Part shown: positions 6,843-15,661 of the stretch, piece after piece
Layout of the letters: the number at the start of each line of letters is the position of its first letter
How positions within the stretch are numbered: position 1 is the stretch's first letter
NCBI RefSeq assembly: GCF_008369325.1
Contig: NZ_VOBI01000017.1
Coordinates: 1 to 64,000, forward strand
Reading direction: 5' to 3'
DNA length: 64,000 nt
From: Pseudomonas sp. ANT_H12B
Lineage (GTDB): Bacteria > Pseudomonadota > Gammaproteobacteria > Pseudomonadales > Pseudomonadaceae
Notes under the pieces: generated by a model
Database searches by the model: none
The model's input: the letters and a program-made list of their open reading frames with translations, nothing else
Told to the model about the DNA's origin: nothing
Program-made: the position numbers and the translations under genes

Positions 6843-9104
6843 ATGTCACGCCAACAATCACAATTACCGGTCAGTTCACCGCGTTTGCTCGCGTCTGCAA
6901 TTGGCGTGGCAATCACCGCCGGCTCCGCAAGCCACATGGTTTTCGCCGCTGAGAAAACCGATGAAAAAGCACCGGACAACGTAATTTCCCTTGGCGCTAC
7001 TGCTATCACCGGCGAAGCTCAGGACGAAACCTCCTACAAGACGGATACCTCGGCCTCCAAGAAATACACGGCCCCCCTGCGCGAAACGCCTAAAAGCGTC
7101 ACCGTGATTCCGCAACAAGTGATTCGCGACACCGGCGCTACCAGCCTGGTCGACGCGCTGCGTACCACACCCGGTATCACGTTCGGTGCCGGTGAAGGTG
7201 GCAACCCGGCCGGCGATCGTCCGATCATTCGCGGCTTCAACGCCGAAAGCGACGTATTCATCGACGGCATGCGCGACCCGGCGTCCCAGAGCCGCGAGAT
7301 CTTCAACGTCGAATCGATCGAAGTCAGCAAGGGCCCGGGCTCAGCCTTCACCGGCGCCGGCTCCACCGGTGGCAGCCTGAACCTGGTGAGCAAGACCGCC
7401 AAGCTGGGCAATGCCTACAACGGCGGTTTCACCTGGGGCTCGGACCAGACCAAGCGCACCACCCTCGATCTGAACCAGCAGATGACCGACACCTCGGCCT
7501 TGCGTCTGAACCTGATGAAGCACGAAGCCAATGTCGCTGGCCGTGATGGCGTGGACGTCAGCCGCTGGGGCGTGGCACCCTCCTTCGCGTTTGGCCTGGG
7601 CACTGACACCCGCCTGACGATCGGCTACTACCACGTCGAAACCGATGACATGCCGGACTACGGCATTCCGCTGACCCTGAGCCCTAACCGCAGCAAGTAC
7701 AACGTCGACAAGCCTGTGCATGTCGATCGCGACAACTTCTACGGCGTCACCAGCCGCGACTACCGCAACACCACCAATGACAGCGGCACCATCAAGATCG
7801 AGCACGATCTGAATGAAGACCTGACCCTGTCCAACAGCTTCCGCATGTCCCGTTCGACCCTCGACTACATCGTCACCAACCCGGACGACAGCAAGGGCAA
7901 CGTGGTCAATGGCAGTGTGTACCGTGGCACCAAAAACCGTAACTCGACGTCCAGCGGCTGGATCAACCAGACCGACCTGAGCGCCAAATTCAACACCGGC
8001 GCCATCGAGCACAGCCTGGTCACCGGTCTTGAGTTTTCCTATCAAGACACCCACAACCGTCCGTACATCCTGACCTCGGCTGCCCGCGGCACTACCTGCA
8101 ACCGCGCCCTGTTCAACTCTGGCGACTGCACCAACCTGTACAAGCCGACGCCGGGGGATAACTGGAACGGCACGATCACTGACAGCGCCGCGTTCACCGA
8201 CACCGACACCAAAACCGCTGCGGCTTATGTGTTCGATACGTTGAAGTTCAACGAGCAATGGTCCCTGAACCTGGGCCTGCGTTACGACAACTACCAGACT
8301 CAATCCAGCGGTTTCGCCAACGCCGGCCGTGGCGCACCGGCAGGTAGCTTCGACCGCGAGAACACCAGCGATCTGGTGAACTATCAGATCGGCGTGGTCT
8401 ACAACCCGTTGCCGAACGGCAGCATCTATGCGGCCTATTCGACCTCCAGCAACCCGGCCGGTGAAACCAGCGGCAACGGTAGTCTGGAACTGGCGGCGAA
8501 CAACAGCGACCTGGATCCGGAAAAAAACCGCAACTACGAGATCGGTACCAAGTGGGACTTCTTCGGTGACGACCTGTCGCTGACCGCCGCACTGTTCCGC
8601 ACCGAGAAAACCAACGCCCGTATCGACGATCCGGATGGCGCCACCACGCAAGTGCTGGACGGTGAGCAGCGCGTCAATGGTGTGGAACTGAGCTACAGCG
8701 GCAAGCTGACCCGCAACTGGAAGGTCTTCGGCGGCTACACCTACATGGAAAGCGAAGTGGTCAAAACCACCCTCGCGGCCGATGAAGGCAACCACATGCC
8801 GAGTACTCCGCGGAACAACTTCACGTTCTGGTCGACCTACGACCTGGTGCCAGACAAATTGACCGTCGGCGCCGGTGCCACTTTCGTCGATTCGCAGTTC
8901 GGTAACGTCGCCAACTCGGTGGAGATTCCGTCCTACTGGCGCTACGACGCAATGGCCAGTTACGCGCTGACCAAGAACGTCGACCTGCAACTCAACGTGC
9001 AGAACCTGACCGACAAGCGTTACTTCGACCAGGTGTTCCAGACGCACTACGCCCACGTGGCGGCGGGTCGTACCGCCCTGCTGAGTGCCAACTTCCACTT
9101 CTGA
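6843..9104 (+). CDS. piuA: TonB-dependent catecholate siderophore receptor
   Basis: This 753-residue outer-membrane receptor (same length as P. aeruginosa PiuA) imports ferric catecholate-type siderophores with energy from TonB. A signal peptide ends near residue 33 (VFA followed by AEK). The plug domain follows, with RETPKSVTVIPQQVIRD and the RPIIRGF motif, then the beta-barrel, with the late SYWRYDAMASYALTKNVDLQ stretch, the NVQNLTDKRYF motif and the terminal aromatic residue (F) of porin-like barrels. The Cys pair at TTCNRALFNSGDCTNL probably forms a loop disulfide. I chose ATG 6843 for the GGGAGG site 9 bases upstream and for the signal peptide; the ORF opens 63 bases earlier. Iron regulation is expected from the Fur-like site. 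Confidence 0.93.
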   Translation: MSRQQSQLPVSSPRLLASAIGVAITAGSASHMVFAAEKTDEKAPDNVISLGATAITGEAQDETSYKTDTSASKKYTAPLRETPKSVTVIPQQVIRDTGATSLVDALRTTPGITFGAGEGGNPAGDRPIIRGFNAESDVFIDGMRDPASQSREIFNVESIEVSKGPGSAFTGAGSTGGSLNLVSKTAKLGNAYNGGFTWGSDQTKRTTLDLNQQMTDTSALRLNLMKHEANVAGRDGVDVSRWGVAPSFAFGLGTDTRLTIGYYHVETDDMPDYGIPLTLSPNRSKYNVDKPVHVDRDNFYGVTSRDYRNTTNDSGTIKIEHDLNEDLTLSNSFRMSRSTLDYIVTNPDDSKGNVVNGSVYRGTKNRNSTSSGWINQTDLSAKFNTGAIEHSLVTGLEFSYQDTHNRPYILTSAARGTTCNRALFNSGDCTNLYKPTPGDNWNGTITDSAAFTDTDTKTAAAYVFDTLKFNEQWSLNLGLRYDNYQTQSSGFANAGRGAPAGSFDRENTSDLVNYQIGVVYNPLPNGSIYAAYSTSSNPAGETSGNGSLELAANNSDLDPEKNRNYEIGTKWDFFGDDLSLTAALFRTEKTNARIDDPDGATTQVLDGEQRVNGVELSYSGKLTRNWKVFGGYTYMESEVVKTTLAADEGNHMPSTPRNNFTFWSTYDLVPDKLTVGAGATFVDSQFGNVANSVEIPSYWRYDAMASYALTKNVDLQLNVQNLTDKRYFDQVFQTHYAHVAAGRTALLSANFHF

Positions 9105-9122
9105 TAGAAGCGTGAATCCAGG

Positions 9123-9152
9123 GCCCCGTTCATCTACATGAACGGGGCTTTT
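9123..9152 (+). terminator. Terminator after piuA
   Basis: GCCCCGTTCAT (9123-9133), loop CTAC, ATGAACGGGGC (9138-9148), then TTTT. It separates piuA from piuB, so piuB probably has its own promoter or depends on read-through. Confidence 0.9.
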
Positions 9153-9234
9153 GTGCGTAAGAAAGAATCTTTCTCGACAACCCACGGCATACTGCGCGCC
9201 GTGATGACAATTTCGAACGAACAAGGCGAGCGAC

Positions 9235-11763
9235 GTGTTGAAGAAAACCCTGTTCCAGTTGCACTGGTTTTTCGGCATCAGCGCCGGACTGGTCCTGGCC
9301 CTGATGGGCATCACCGGGGCGACGGTGTCGTTTCAGGATGAAATCCTGCGCGCGCTGAATCCCTCTGTGCTGAAGGTCGAGAAGCAGGTCGCCGGCGTCC
9401 TGCCGCCCGTTGAGCTGGTGGAGAAAATCGAGGGTGCCTCGGGCAAGAAAGTCTCGATGCTCTGGGTCGAAACCGACAGCGGTAACGCCGCGCGGGTGGT
9501 TTTCACCCCGCCGCCGGGCGAGCGCCGCGGACAGATGCGCTACTTCGATCCGTACACCGCCGAGTTCATGGGCGATGCCACCGGCCAGGACTTCTTCCGC
9601 CTGATGCTGCAACTGCACCGCTTCCTCGCCATGGGCGATACCGGTCGGCAGATCACCGGTGCCTGCACGCTGATTCTGCTGTTCTTCTGCCTCTCCGGCC
9701 TTTACCTGCGCTGGCCTCGTCAGTGGAACAACTGGCGCGCCTGGCTGACGCTCGACTGGAAGAAAAAGGGCCGCAGCTTCAACTGGGATTTGCACTCGGT
9801 GGCCGGTACCTGGTGCCTGGTGTTTTATCTCCTGGCAGCGCTCACCGGGTTGTCCTGGTCCTATGAGTGGTACAACAAAGGCCTGACCAGACTGCTTTCC
9901 GACTCGCCGCAGAACGAGCGGGTCCGGACGGGTCGTGGCCCTGCGCCAAGCGGTCCGGCGCCCAGCGCCGATTACGCGGCGATGTGGAGCAGCATCTACA
10001 GCGCTGCCGGTCCGGCACTGAGCGCCTACAACATCCGCATGCCGCCCGTGGCCGGGCAACCGGCAACCGTGTTTTATCTGTTGGACGGCTCGCCCCATGA
10101 TCGAGCGCTGAATCAGATCACCCTCGACCCTGCCACCGGCATCATCAAACGGCATGCCCCTTACGCCGACAAAAGCTTCAAGGCGCAACTGCTGACCAGC
10201 CTCTATGCGCTGCACGTCGGCAGCTACTTCGGCATCGTCGGGCGGATCATCCTCACGATCAGTGCGCTGACCATGCCGCTGTTTTTCGTCACGGGCTGGT
10301 TGCTGTACCTCGATCGTCGACGCAAGAAAAAGCAGATCAAGGACGCTCGCAAAGGTCTCGAACAACCGGGCAGCGATGCACCGGCCTGGTTGATCGGTTT
10401 CGCCAGCCAAAGCGGGTTTGCCGAGCAACTGGCCTGGCAGACCGCCGGACAATTGCAGGCTGCCGGCCTGCCGGTGAAGGTTCAGCCGCTGGCGGATGTC
10501 AGCGAGCAGGATTTGCGTGATTCCAGCAACGCGTTGTTCGTGGTCAGCACCTTCGGCGATGGCGAAGCGCCGGACAGCGCCCGGGGTTTCGAACGCAAGG
10601 TACTGAACCGGTCGCTGAGCCTCGACAGCCTGAACTACGCCGTACTCGGGCTCGGTGACCGGCAGTATCAGCACTTCTGCGGTTTCGCCCGACGTTTGCA
10701 CACCTGGCTGGGCGAACACGGCGGCAAGACCCTGTTCGCCCCGGTGGAAGTCGACAGCGGCGACCCTTACGCCTTGCGTCACTGGCAGCAGCAACTCGGC
10801 CAGCTGACCGGACAGACGCCCGTGGACACCTGGCAAGCGCCACGTTACGACAACTGGACCCTGACCCGCCGCGAATTGCTCAACCCTGACAGCACCAGCT
10901 CGGGGGTGTACTTGCTGGGCCTCACCGCCCCGACCACCAGCAGCTGGCTGGCCGGTGATCTGGTTGAAGTGTTGCCGCGCAATTGCCCGTGGGCGATCGA
11001 GCATTTCCTCGATGGCCTGGGCATCGCCGGTCGCGCCACGGTGACGCTCGATGACTTGTCACAACCACTGGAGCAAGCCCTCGCCAGTCGACAACTGCCC
11101 GAGAACCGCACCCACCTGGTGGGCTTGCATGCGCAAGCGCTGGTGGATGCACTCGTGCCGTTGGCCATGCGCGAATACTCCATCGCCTCGATTGCCGCCG
11201 ACGGCGTGCTAGAGCTAATCGTGCGGCAAGAGCTGCATTCCGATGGCCGCCTGGGCATCGGTTCCGGTTGGCTGACCGAACACGCGCCCGTGGGCAGCAC
11301 CATCAGCCTGCGCGTACGACGCAACAGCGGTTTCCACCTCCCGGTTGAACCGGTGCCGATGATTTTGCTGGGCAACGGCACAGGGCTGGCCGGGTTGCGC
11401 AGCTTGCTCAAGGCGCGGATTACCGATGGGCAGCAACGTCATTGGTTGCTGTTTGGCGAGCGTCATCGTGAACACGATTACCTGTGCCGCGATGAGCTGG
11501 AAGACTGGTTGATTTCGGGGGATCTGGAACGGTTGGATCTGGCGTTCTCGCGGGATCAGGCCGAGAAGATTTATGTGCAGGATCGACTGCGTGAGTCGGC
11601 CGATGAGCTGAAGAGATGGTTGGCGGACGGTGCCGTTATTTACATTTGCGGCAGCTTGCAGGGAATGGCTTCAGGGGTGGATCACGCGCTCAACGAAATC
11701 CTCGGGATTGAAGAGGTCGACCGGTTGATCGAGCAAGGTCGCTACCGCCGCGACGTCTACTGA
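9235..11763 (+). CDS. piuB: PepSY membrane / flavodoxin / FAD reductase fusion protein
   Basis: This 842-residue inner-membrane protein has three parts. Residues 1-380 form a PepSY-associated membrane region (LFQLHWFFGISAGLVLALMGITG as TM1, further segments near 140, 200 and 340). Residues 384-530 are a flavodoxin domain (FASQSGFAEQLAWQ). Residues 545-842 are a sulfite-reductase-like FAD/NAD(P)H module (REYSIAS for FAD, GNGTGLAGLR for the nucleotide). The order resembles a trimmed assimilatory reductase, and the gene is the equivalent of PA4513 beside piuA. It likely passes electrons across the membrane to free iron from siderophores taken up by PiuA; this is inference. Start is GTG 9235, with TTG 9238 as an alternative. 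Confidence 0.88.
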   Translation: MLKKTLFQLHWFFGISAGLVLALMGITGATVSFQDEILRALNPSVLKVEKQVAGVLPPVELVEKIEGASGKKVSMLWVETDSGNAARVVFTPPPGERRGQMRYFDPYTAEFMGDATGQDFFRLMLQLHRFLAMGDTGRQITGACTLILLFFCLSGLYLRWPRQWNNWRAWLTLDWKKKGRSFNWDLHSVAGTWCLVFYLLAALTGLSWSYEWYNKGLTRLLSDSPQNERVRTGRGPAPSGPAPSADYAAMWSSIYSAAGPALSAYNIRMPPVAGQPATVFYLLDGSPHDRALNQITLDPATGIIKRHAPYADKSFKAQLLTSLYALHVGSYFGIVGRIILTISALTMPLFFVTGWLLYLDRRRKKKQIKDARKGLEQPGSDAPAWLIGFASQSGFAEQLAWQTAGQLQAAGLPVKVQPLADVSEQDLRDSSNALFVVSTFGDGEAPDSARGFERKVLNRSLSLDSLNYAVLGLGDRQYQHFCGFARRLHTWLGEHGGKTLFAPVEVDSGDPYALRHWQQQLGQLTGQTPVDTWQAPRYDNWTLTRRELLNPDSTSSGVYLLGLTAPTTSSWLAGDLVEVLPRNCPWAIEHFLDGLGIAGRATVTLDDLSQPLEQALASRQLPENRTHLVGLHAQALVDALVPLAMREYSIASIAADGVLELIVRQELHSDGRLGIGSGWLTEHAPVGSTISLRVRRNSGFHLPVEPVPMILLGNGTGLAGLRSLLKARITDGQQRHWLLFGERHREHDYLCRDELEDWLISGDLERLDLAFSRDQAEKIYVQDRLRESADELKRWLADGAVIYICGSLQGMASGVDHALNEILGIEEVDRLIEQGRYRRDVY

Positions 11764-11768
11764 AAGAG

Positions 11769-11917
11769 CCCTCACCCTAGCCCTCTCCCGGAGGGAGAGG
11801 GGACTGACCGAGGTGTCTCACGTAATACATCGACCTGAAAAATCGAGTCGAACTCAGGTTCTGAAAGGGCCCCGGTCTGCTCCCTTTCCCCCGTGGGGAG
11901 AGGGCTGGGGTGAGGGG
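11769..11917. repeat. Dispersed inverted repeat element, copy 1
   Basis: The element begins CCCTCACCCTAGCCCTCTCC and ends with the matching inverse GGAGAGGGCTGGGGTGAGGG, so the ends are terminal inverted repeats. The interior carries GACTGACCGAGGTGTCTCACG and a second palindromic segment around TCGACCTGAAAAATCGAG. A second copy lies at 12353-12510. Small, non-coding, symmetrical: a MITE-like element. Confidence 0.85.
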
Positions 11918-11987
11918 TCAATTTCAAATCATCCACAAAATCCCGACTACAGTAAAACCTCCATCCCCCTTCACACGGACGTGAAGC

Positions 11988-12422
11988 ATGCCTATCCGCC
12001 CCTCCTCCAACCAACGCCAATTCGCCCGTCATCTGCGCGCCAACCAAACCGACTGCGAACTGCTGCTCTGGCAAAAACTTCGTTCTCGGCAAATCGCCAA
12101 TCTGAAATTCCGTCGGCAGTTTCCATGCCCGCCGTACGTCCTGGATTTTTATTGCGCGGAACTGAAGTTGGCCATCGAACTGGATGGTGGTCAGCATTAC
12201 GAGACGGCCGCAAAAATACATGACCAGCGTCGAACGCTTTACCTTCAGCAACAAGGTATTGAGGTTGTGCGGTTTAGCAATCTAGAGGTAATTGAGCGGA
12301 TGAGTGAAGTGTTTGAGCAGATCCTGAAGATTGCGGCGAATCGAACATCGCCCCCTCACCCTAGCCCTCTCCCAGAGGGAGAGGGGACTGACCGAGGTGT
12401 CTCACGTTACACGTCGACCTGA
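11988..12422 (+). CDS. DUF559 (Vsr/endonuclease-like) protein
   Basis: This 144-residue protein has the DUF559 core, a small domain related to restriction-endonuclease and very-short-patch-repair folds: FRRQFPCPPYVLDFYC, then LAIELDGGQHYE with the acidic/His residues typical of the nuclease fold, then LYLQQQGIEVVRFSNLEV. The cellular role of the family is not established. The last 30 or so residues (PHPSPLPEGEG and following) and the stop codon are encoded by repeat copy 2, so the natural C-terminus may have been replaced. The gene lies exactly between two copies of the same repeat, which suggests it moves with them. ATG 11988 follows a weak GAAGC site. Confidence 0.85.
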   Translation: MPIRPSSNQRQFARHLRANQTDCELLLWQKLRSRQIANLKFRRQFPCPPYVLDFYCAELKLAIELDGGQHYETAAKIHDQRRTLYLQQQGIEVVRFSNLEVIERMSEVFEQILKIAANRTSPPHPSPLPEGEGTDRGVSRYTST

Positions 12423-12510
12423 AAAATCGAGTCGAACTCAGGTTTCGAAAACAACACAAATCTGCTCCCTTTCCCCCTCTCCCCTCTGGGGAGAGGGCTG
12501 GGGTGAGGGG
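12353..12510. repeat. Dispersed inverted repeat element, copy 2
   Basis: Near-identical to the element at 11769-11917 in the same orientation, including the GACTGACCGAGGTGTCTCACG block, but with a different and slightly longer middle (around AAAACAACACAAATCTG). It overlaps the 3' end of the DUF559 gene and ends 9 bases before the phoD stop codon. Confidence 0.85.
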
Positions 12511-12518
12511 TGGTTCTA

Positions 12519-14060
12519 TCAGACTGGCTGCAATTTCTGTTCGAAAACAGAAACCCCATCCAGATCCCGCAACACCACACTCATCTCCCCCGTCTGCCCA
12601 TCAATATTCACCTCGCCAAAAAACTGAAACCCGGCAAACGGCGAGGTGTTCTGCGCTGGCGGAGCCTTCTCGAACACCACTTCAGGACCGAAGGTTTTAT
12701 CCAACTGATCAGGCCCGAAACTTCCCGCATTCAAAGGCCCGGCAACGAATTCCCAAAACGGTTCGAAGTCCTGGAACGCAGCGCGATCCGGGTGGTAATG
12801 GTGCGCCGCGCAGTAGTGCACATCCGCCGTCAACCAGACGAAATTGCGCACTGTTTGCGCCCGCAGAAAACCAAGTAGCTCGGCGATTTCCAGTTCACGT
12901 CCCTGGGCCGGCCCCGGGTCGCCGTTGGCCACGGCTTCCCAGCGCGCCACACCGGGGCTGACTTCACCGTCCGATACGCCAAGGCCGATGGGCATGTCGG
13001 CGGCAATGACTTTCCATTGCGCACTGGAGGCTTTCAACGAAGCCTTCAGCCAGTCCAGTTGTTCTCGACCGAGGAAGGGTTTGGCGCCGCCAAGATTGTC
13101 GTCATTGGCCCCACGATAACTGCGCATGTCGAGCACGAACACATCGAGCAACGGCCCGTAACTGAGCTGGCGATAAATCCTCCCGCCGCTATCGGCGCTC
13201 TGCAAACGCATCGGTGCGTATTCAAGCCAGGCCTGGCGCGCGCGGCCCACCAGGCTGTGGATATCTTTGCTTTTGTAGCGTTCATCCAGTTGCTTGCCCG
13301 GCGACCAGTTGTTCACTACTTCGTGATCGTCCCACTGCCAGATCTGCGGGACCTCGGCATTGAAGCGGCGGATGTTTTCGTCCATCAGGTTGTAGCGGTA
13401 ATTGCCGCGATACTCGTCGAGGGTTTCGGCGACTTTGCTTTTGGCTTCAGTGGTGATGTTGCGCCACACGCGGCCGCTCTCGGTGGTGAGCTGCGCAGGT
13501 ACGGGGCCGTCGGCGTAGATGGAGTCGCCGCTGTGGATAAAGAAGTCTGGCAGGCGCAAACGCATGGCATCGTAGATGCGCATGCCGCCGATGTCCGGGT
13601 TGATGCCGAAGCCCTGGCCGACGGTGTCGCCGCTCCAGACGAAACGAATGTTGCGCCGGGTCTGGGGCACGCTGCGCAGGTGGCCAAACCAGGGCTCACT
13701 GGCGGCACCACTCTGGGCGTCTTCGAAATGCACACGATAGAAAATCGCCTGGTCGGCGGGCAGGCCAGTGAGTTCGACACGGGCGGTGAAGTCGGTGCGG
13801 GCATCGGCCAGAGGCGAGACGAATCGCCGAGGGTTGGTGAACAGGCTGCGGGTGTCCCATTCGACCACCATCCGCGCGGGACGGTCGCTGCGGCTCCAGA
13901 TCATTGCCCGGTCGCCCAGCAGGTCACCCGACTGCACGCCATCGGTGAGTTGCGGGCGATCCTTGACCGACGCAATCACCGCTGGCGCCAGGCCCGGCAA
14001 CAACAGCCCCGCACCGACGGCTTGTATGACACGACGGCGGCCGAGATCGAATTCGCTCAT
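12519..14060 (-). CDS. phoD: PhoD-family alkaline phosphatase/phosphodiesterase, Tat-exported
   Basis: This 513-residue enzyme hydrolyses phosphate mono- or diesters in the periplasm or outside the cell. It starts with a twin-arginine signal (GRRRVIQAVGAGLLLPGLAPA, residues about 6-27), as expected for a metal enzyme exported folded. The PhoD N-terminal domain follows (GVQSGDLLGDRAMIWSRSD), then the metallophosphatase domain with SGDSIYADGP, WDDHEVVNNW, the DMRSYR stretch and WLTADVHYCAAHHY, which supply metal ligands. The start at 14060 is chosen because the Tat signal begins there and GGAGA precedes it; the open frame runs on to 14222. It runs towards repeat copy 2. Phosphate-starvation control is usual for the family but no Pho box is evident to me. 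Confidence 0.9.
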   Translation of the reverse strand: MSEFDLGRRRVIQAVGAGLLLPGLAPAVIASVKDRPQLTDGVQSGDLLGDRAMIWSRSDRPARMVVEWDTRSLFTNPRRFVSPLADARTDFTARVELTGLPADQAIFYRVHFEDAQSGAASEPWFGHLRSVPQTRRNIRFVWSGDTVGQGFGINPDIGGMRIYDAMRLRLPDFFIHSGDSIYADGPVPAQLTTESGRVWRNITTEAKSKVAETLDEYRGNYRYNLMDENIRRFNAEVPQIWQWDDHEVVNNWSPGKQLDERYKSKDIHSLVGRARQAWLEYAPMRLQSADSGGRIYRQLSYGPLLDVFVLDMRSYRGANDDNLGGAKPFLGREQLDWLKASLKASSAQWKVIAADMPIGLGVSDGEVSPGVARWEAVANGDPGPAQGRELEIAELLGFLRAQTVRNFVWLTADVHYCAAHHYHPDRAAFQDFEPFWEFVAGPLNAGSFGPDQLDKTFGPEVVFEKAPPAQNTSPFAGFQFFGEVNIDGQTGEMSVVLRDLDGVSVFEQKLQPV

Positions 14061-14150
14061 GGTGCTCTCCCTGAAAAAGGAAAACTTAAGCATGGCTGGA
14101 TGACTCAGGCATGACACAGAAATCAGCCAACACCGCAAATCCCTGTGGGA

Positions 14151-14184
14151 GCGTGGCTTGCCCGCGATGAACGATAACGCGGTC
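14151..14184. repeat. Solitary REP element
   Basis: CCCTGTGGGAGCGTGGCTTG followed by CCCGCGATGA belongs to the TGTGGGAGCGAGC REP family that occurs as a full pair at 23701-23790. Only one arm is present here, between phoD and the bacteriocin gene. Confidence 0.6.
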
Positions 14185-14248
14185 GTGCTGATTCGCCACC
14201 ACCTCCCCCCCTGCAACACCATGAAATAGGAAATTTCAGCGCCGCTTT

Positions 14249-14262
14249 TAGGAAACGTCCTA
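14249..14262. promoter_or_regulatory. Palindrome upstream of the bacteriocin gene
   Basis: TAGGAAACGTCCTA has 5-base inverted arms (TAGGA/TCCTA) around AACG, 66 bases before the bacteriocin start; a second TAGGAAA lies at 14227. No LexA box or P-box that I recognise is present in this gap, so this is the best candidate operator. Confidence 0.3.
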
Positions 14263-14328
14263 GCGCCAACACCCGAGCGCCCCGGATAGGTTCGAGGCTA
14301 CTCCGGACACACGCGGAAAAGGACGCCT

Positions 14329-15654
14329 ATGGCACGCGACAAGGACATCCCTCAAGTCTGGGAACATGTAACGGGTGGCGGCGGTAGCGGCATCGGCGTT
14401 CGCTTCCTGCGCGACATGACCCCGACCGAAATCGCCGAACGCGAAGCCCGGCAAAAGACCTACGACGACATGCTCGCCCGGCAACAGGCTTATGAAGATC
14501 GCATCTTCAAAGAAGTCGAACAGAGCAAACAGTTCGCCACACGAGGCTGCGTATTCGCCAAAAGCTGCAACCTCCCCGACGGCGTCATCAATCACGACAA
14601 CCCCGCCGGGTTTATCCCCGTCGAGAAACTGGCTGACTACGGGTTGTGGGCCGTGCTTGGCACCGGCGCAGCGATTACCGCCGAAGGTGCACCGCTCAAA
14701 TGGGCAGCCGGCTCAGCAACGGGCAACATCTTGGCGCAACGTCTTGGCGGTTCGCTCGCCCTTGCCTTGACTGGTTCGGCGGTGACGGCGGGTGCCGCGA
14801 CAGGAACCGTGGCGCTACTGATGCCGAACACCCTTTCGCCCGACAGCGCTTTCTACAAAAACGAGCAATACGCGCTGTTGGAGAAGGGACGAACTCGCGT
14901 CCGTGTGAACGTGAAGACGTTGCCCGACGGTTCCGTCAGCGCTTACGGTTTCTACACTGGAGGGAAGAAGGATTGGGAATTCGTCCCGGTCATCAAGGCC
15001 ACACAGGAAGGTGAAAAGTTCGTCGCCGACCTCGGCAACGGCATTGGCCTGACCTGGACGCCCGCGGCAGATCCTGACAACGCCCCGAAGGTCCCTGCCC
15101 TGGAAGGCGCCCCGCCGCTGCCGACGATCTGGGTCTACCCACCCACCGAGCAGGCTGACCAGATACTGATGAACCCGGAGCATCCGCCCGAGTATCAGGA
15201 CGCGATCGTCTGGTTTCCTGCGGATGCGGGGCTTGAACCGATTTACATCGTGCTCAACGCTCGGTATGAGCCGGGTGGCGTTACAGGGGTGGGTGAGGAT
15301 GTGGCAGGGATTTGGCTGGCTGGTGCGAACGCTGGATTAGGTGCACCAATCCCAACACGAATTGCAGATGTACTGCGAGGGCGCGAATTTAAAAACTTCA
15401 ACCAATTCAGAACTGCATTCTGGACAGCCGTAAGGAATGACCCGGCGCTTTTCAGCCAGTTTAATGAAGACGCTCAAGACCGCTTAATGTCAGGTAATGC
15501 CCCCGCTGTTCGTGAGAAAGAGGCCGTTGGAAACCGGGGTACTTTCGAGCTACACCACGTCGAACGAATTGCCGATGGTGGTGCAGTCTACGACGTTGAT
15601 AACTTGCGAGTGAACACCCCTAAGAACCATATCAACCAGCACAGGACGAAGTAG
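14329..15654 (+). CDS. S-type (colicin E9-like) DNase bacteriocin
   Basis: This 441-residue toxin kills related cells by cutting DNA. The C-terminal 125 residues closely follow the colicin E9 nuclease (APIPTRIADVLRGREFKNF, then FELHHVERIADGG). The HNH residues have exactly the E9 spacing: HH, Asn 15 residues later, His 9 later, His 4 later, ending KNHINQHRTK. The middle (about 170-310) resembles the pyocin_S translocation domain, and GCVFAKSCNLPDGV near residue 68 recurs in S-type pyocins as I recall. The N-terminal receptor-binding part is short (under 100 residues) and Gly-rich at the start. Partner immunity gene follows 7 bases after the stop. Release genes are not seen nearby. SD AAAAGGA precedes ATG. 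Confidence 0.93.
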   Translation: MARDKDIPQVWEHVTGGGGSGIGVRFLRDMTPTEIAEREARQKTYDDMLARQQAYEDRIFKEVEQSKQFATRGCVFAKSCNLPDGVINHDNPAGFIPVEKLADYGLWAVLGTGAAITAEGAPLKWAAGSATGNILAQRLGGSLALALTGSAVTAGAATGTVALLMPNTLSPDSAFYKNEQYALLEKGRTRVRVNVKTLPDGSVSAYGFYTGGKKDWEFVPVIKATQEGEKFVADLGNGIGLTWTPAADPDNAPKVPALEGAPPLPTIWVYPPTEQADQILMNPEHPPEYQDAIVWFPADAGLEPIYIVLNARYEPGGVTGVGEDVAGIWLAGANAGLGAPIPTRIADVLRGREFKNFNQFRTAFWTAVRNDPALFSQFNEDAQDRLMSGNAPAVREKEAVGNRGTFELHHVERIADGGAVYDVDNLRVNTPKNHINQHRTK

Positions 15655-15661
15655 GCACACC

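Noticed and set aside
7341..9314. 657-codon minus-strand open frame across piuA
   Set aside because: Antisense shadow of a GC-rich gene; the protein is low in complexity (Val/Arg/Gly) and has no fold, while piuA is a complete receptor.
9130..11004. 624-codon minus-strand open frame across piuB
   Set aside because: Same reason; piuB on the plus strand has three recognised domains.
14061..14328. Possible LexA or PrtN box before the bacteriocin
   Set aside because: No sequence with adequate match to CTGTATATATATACAG or to the P-box was found in the gap.
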